From Clarkia xantiana subsp. parviflora (lineage: Eukaryota; Streptophyta; Magnoliopsida; Myrtales; Onagraceae), in assembly GCA_036873135.1 (NCBI GenBank), contig JAPTYO010000005.1:13618166-13682165 (forward strand): 64,000 nt of DNA, given 5' to 3'. Position numbers and translations under genes: made by a program. Each line of letters opens with the position of its first letter. Position 1 is the stretch's first letter. The notes below the pieces were generated by a model, which did no database searches, had not been told where the DNA came from, and saw only the letters and a program-made list of their open reading frames with translations. Positions 63,688 to 64,000 of the stretch are shown here, in pieces.

Positions 63688-64000
63688 ATGGGTGAGTCTT
63701 CGTCTCCTAATAACTTTTTATTTCCACCCGATTTGAAGCGAAACCGACTTGCTAGGGTGAATTATGAAGAAGTCGTTGAACTTTTGAATGTTGATGGTAC
63801 TCTTATATGTTGAAACCCAATTGTAGTCAAAAGCCCCCGAGGTGAAGAACCTATCACAAAACCTCGTGAAGGAGAATATGTTCTCTACTTGCACAAATTC
63901 ATGCAGGCCTTCGTTTTCCTTATTGTTCTGAGTTGCTAGTGGCATGATCTCATTATGGGGTAGCTCTTACTCAGTCGACTCCTCATGCCATTAGGATGTG
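63688..64000 (+). pseudogene. Decayed antisense frame of element L, partial
   Basis: It starts MGESSSPNNFLFPPDLKRN and continues in one frame through three stops. The part EEPITKPREGEYVLYLHKFMQA resembles EPPRGKVVVYPSQIRFG of W and GEVFVSTGQI of Z in place and pattern, so it is probably the N-terminal domain of the antisense protein. The frame leaves the window. Confidence 0.45.

Larger units (their letters stand above)
52388..64000 (-). mobile_element. Element L: Ty3/gypsy element, 3' part, interrupted twice
   Basis: A minus-strand 3' LTR is followed by internal sequence that starts with the reverse complement of a polypurine tract (TATGCCCTGAGGCTGATG). It is interrupted after 49 bases by the LARD-like element and resumes at 61659. 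There it shows a TATA box, leader-like and splice-like signals and a decayed antisense frame, as in W. A hAT-like element lies at 62449-63307. The 5' half is right of the window. The left boundary (TGTTGGTTTTTG) is inferred from the LTR end consensus and is the least certain part. Confidence 0.65.

Overview
The window is plant nuclear DNA made almost entirely of transposable elements stacked inside one another. No ordinary host gene, rRNA or tRNA could be supported. The evidence for a flowering plant is Ty3/gypsy elements of the Tat type (PBS TGGCGCCGTCTGTGGG, gag-pol with a second RNase H), antisense genes between pol and the 3' LTR, a Ty1/copia element, a plant LINE with a C-terminal RNase H domain, a LARD-like element and a hAT-like element. 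The species cannot be named. The density of nested insertions suggests heterochromatin.

Left block (1-35469). The oldest layer is a plus-strand LINE, of which only the end of ORF2 and the poly(A) tail are in view (9368-9406, 15869-16200, 34925-35469). It was hit at least three times: by a gypsy element V (plus, right end in view, LTR 8574-9367), by a decayed copia element (minus, 9407-15863, TSD TGAAC) and by gypsy element X (minus, 16201-34919, TSD GGCAG). V was itself hit by gypsy element Z (1-5012, plus, cut by the window edge). X was hit by Y (17402-26608, minus, TSD CGTCC), a nearly identical member of its own family. X and Y each keep an intact 1883-codon gag-pol.

Middle block (35776-52156). 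U is a plus-strand element with 407-bp LTRs, a good PBS and PPT, TSD TTGAC and no recognisable coding capacity. Element W (minus, 36885-47365, TSD GAAAC) is inserted in it. W has lost reverse transcriptase and integrase, and carries an unusual gag-protease-gag' reading frame plus a multi-exon antisense gene.

Right block (52388-64000). L is the 3' LTR and 3' internal part of another minus-strand gypsy element that leaves the window. It is interrupted by a LARD-like element (53431-61653, TSD CCTGT) and a hAT-like non-autonomous element (62449-63307).

The recurring plan in Z, V, W, X and Y is gag-pol, then a tandem-repeat block, then an antisense gene with its own TATA box and introns, then PPT and 3' LTR; L shows the LTR-proximal part of the same plan. 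The two transcription units of each element converge on the repeat block. The antisense product has, in its full form (Z, W), an N-terminal domain resembling the Pfam 'putative gypsy type transposon' family, a basic middle, a coiled coil and an acidic or low-complexity tail. In X and Y it has shrunk to about 136 residues. This antisense module is the most interesting system in the window.
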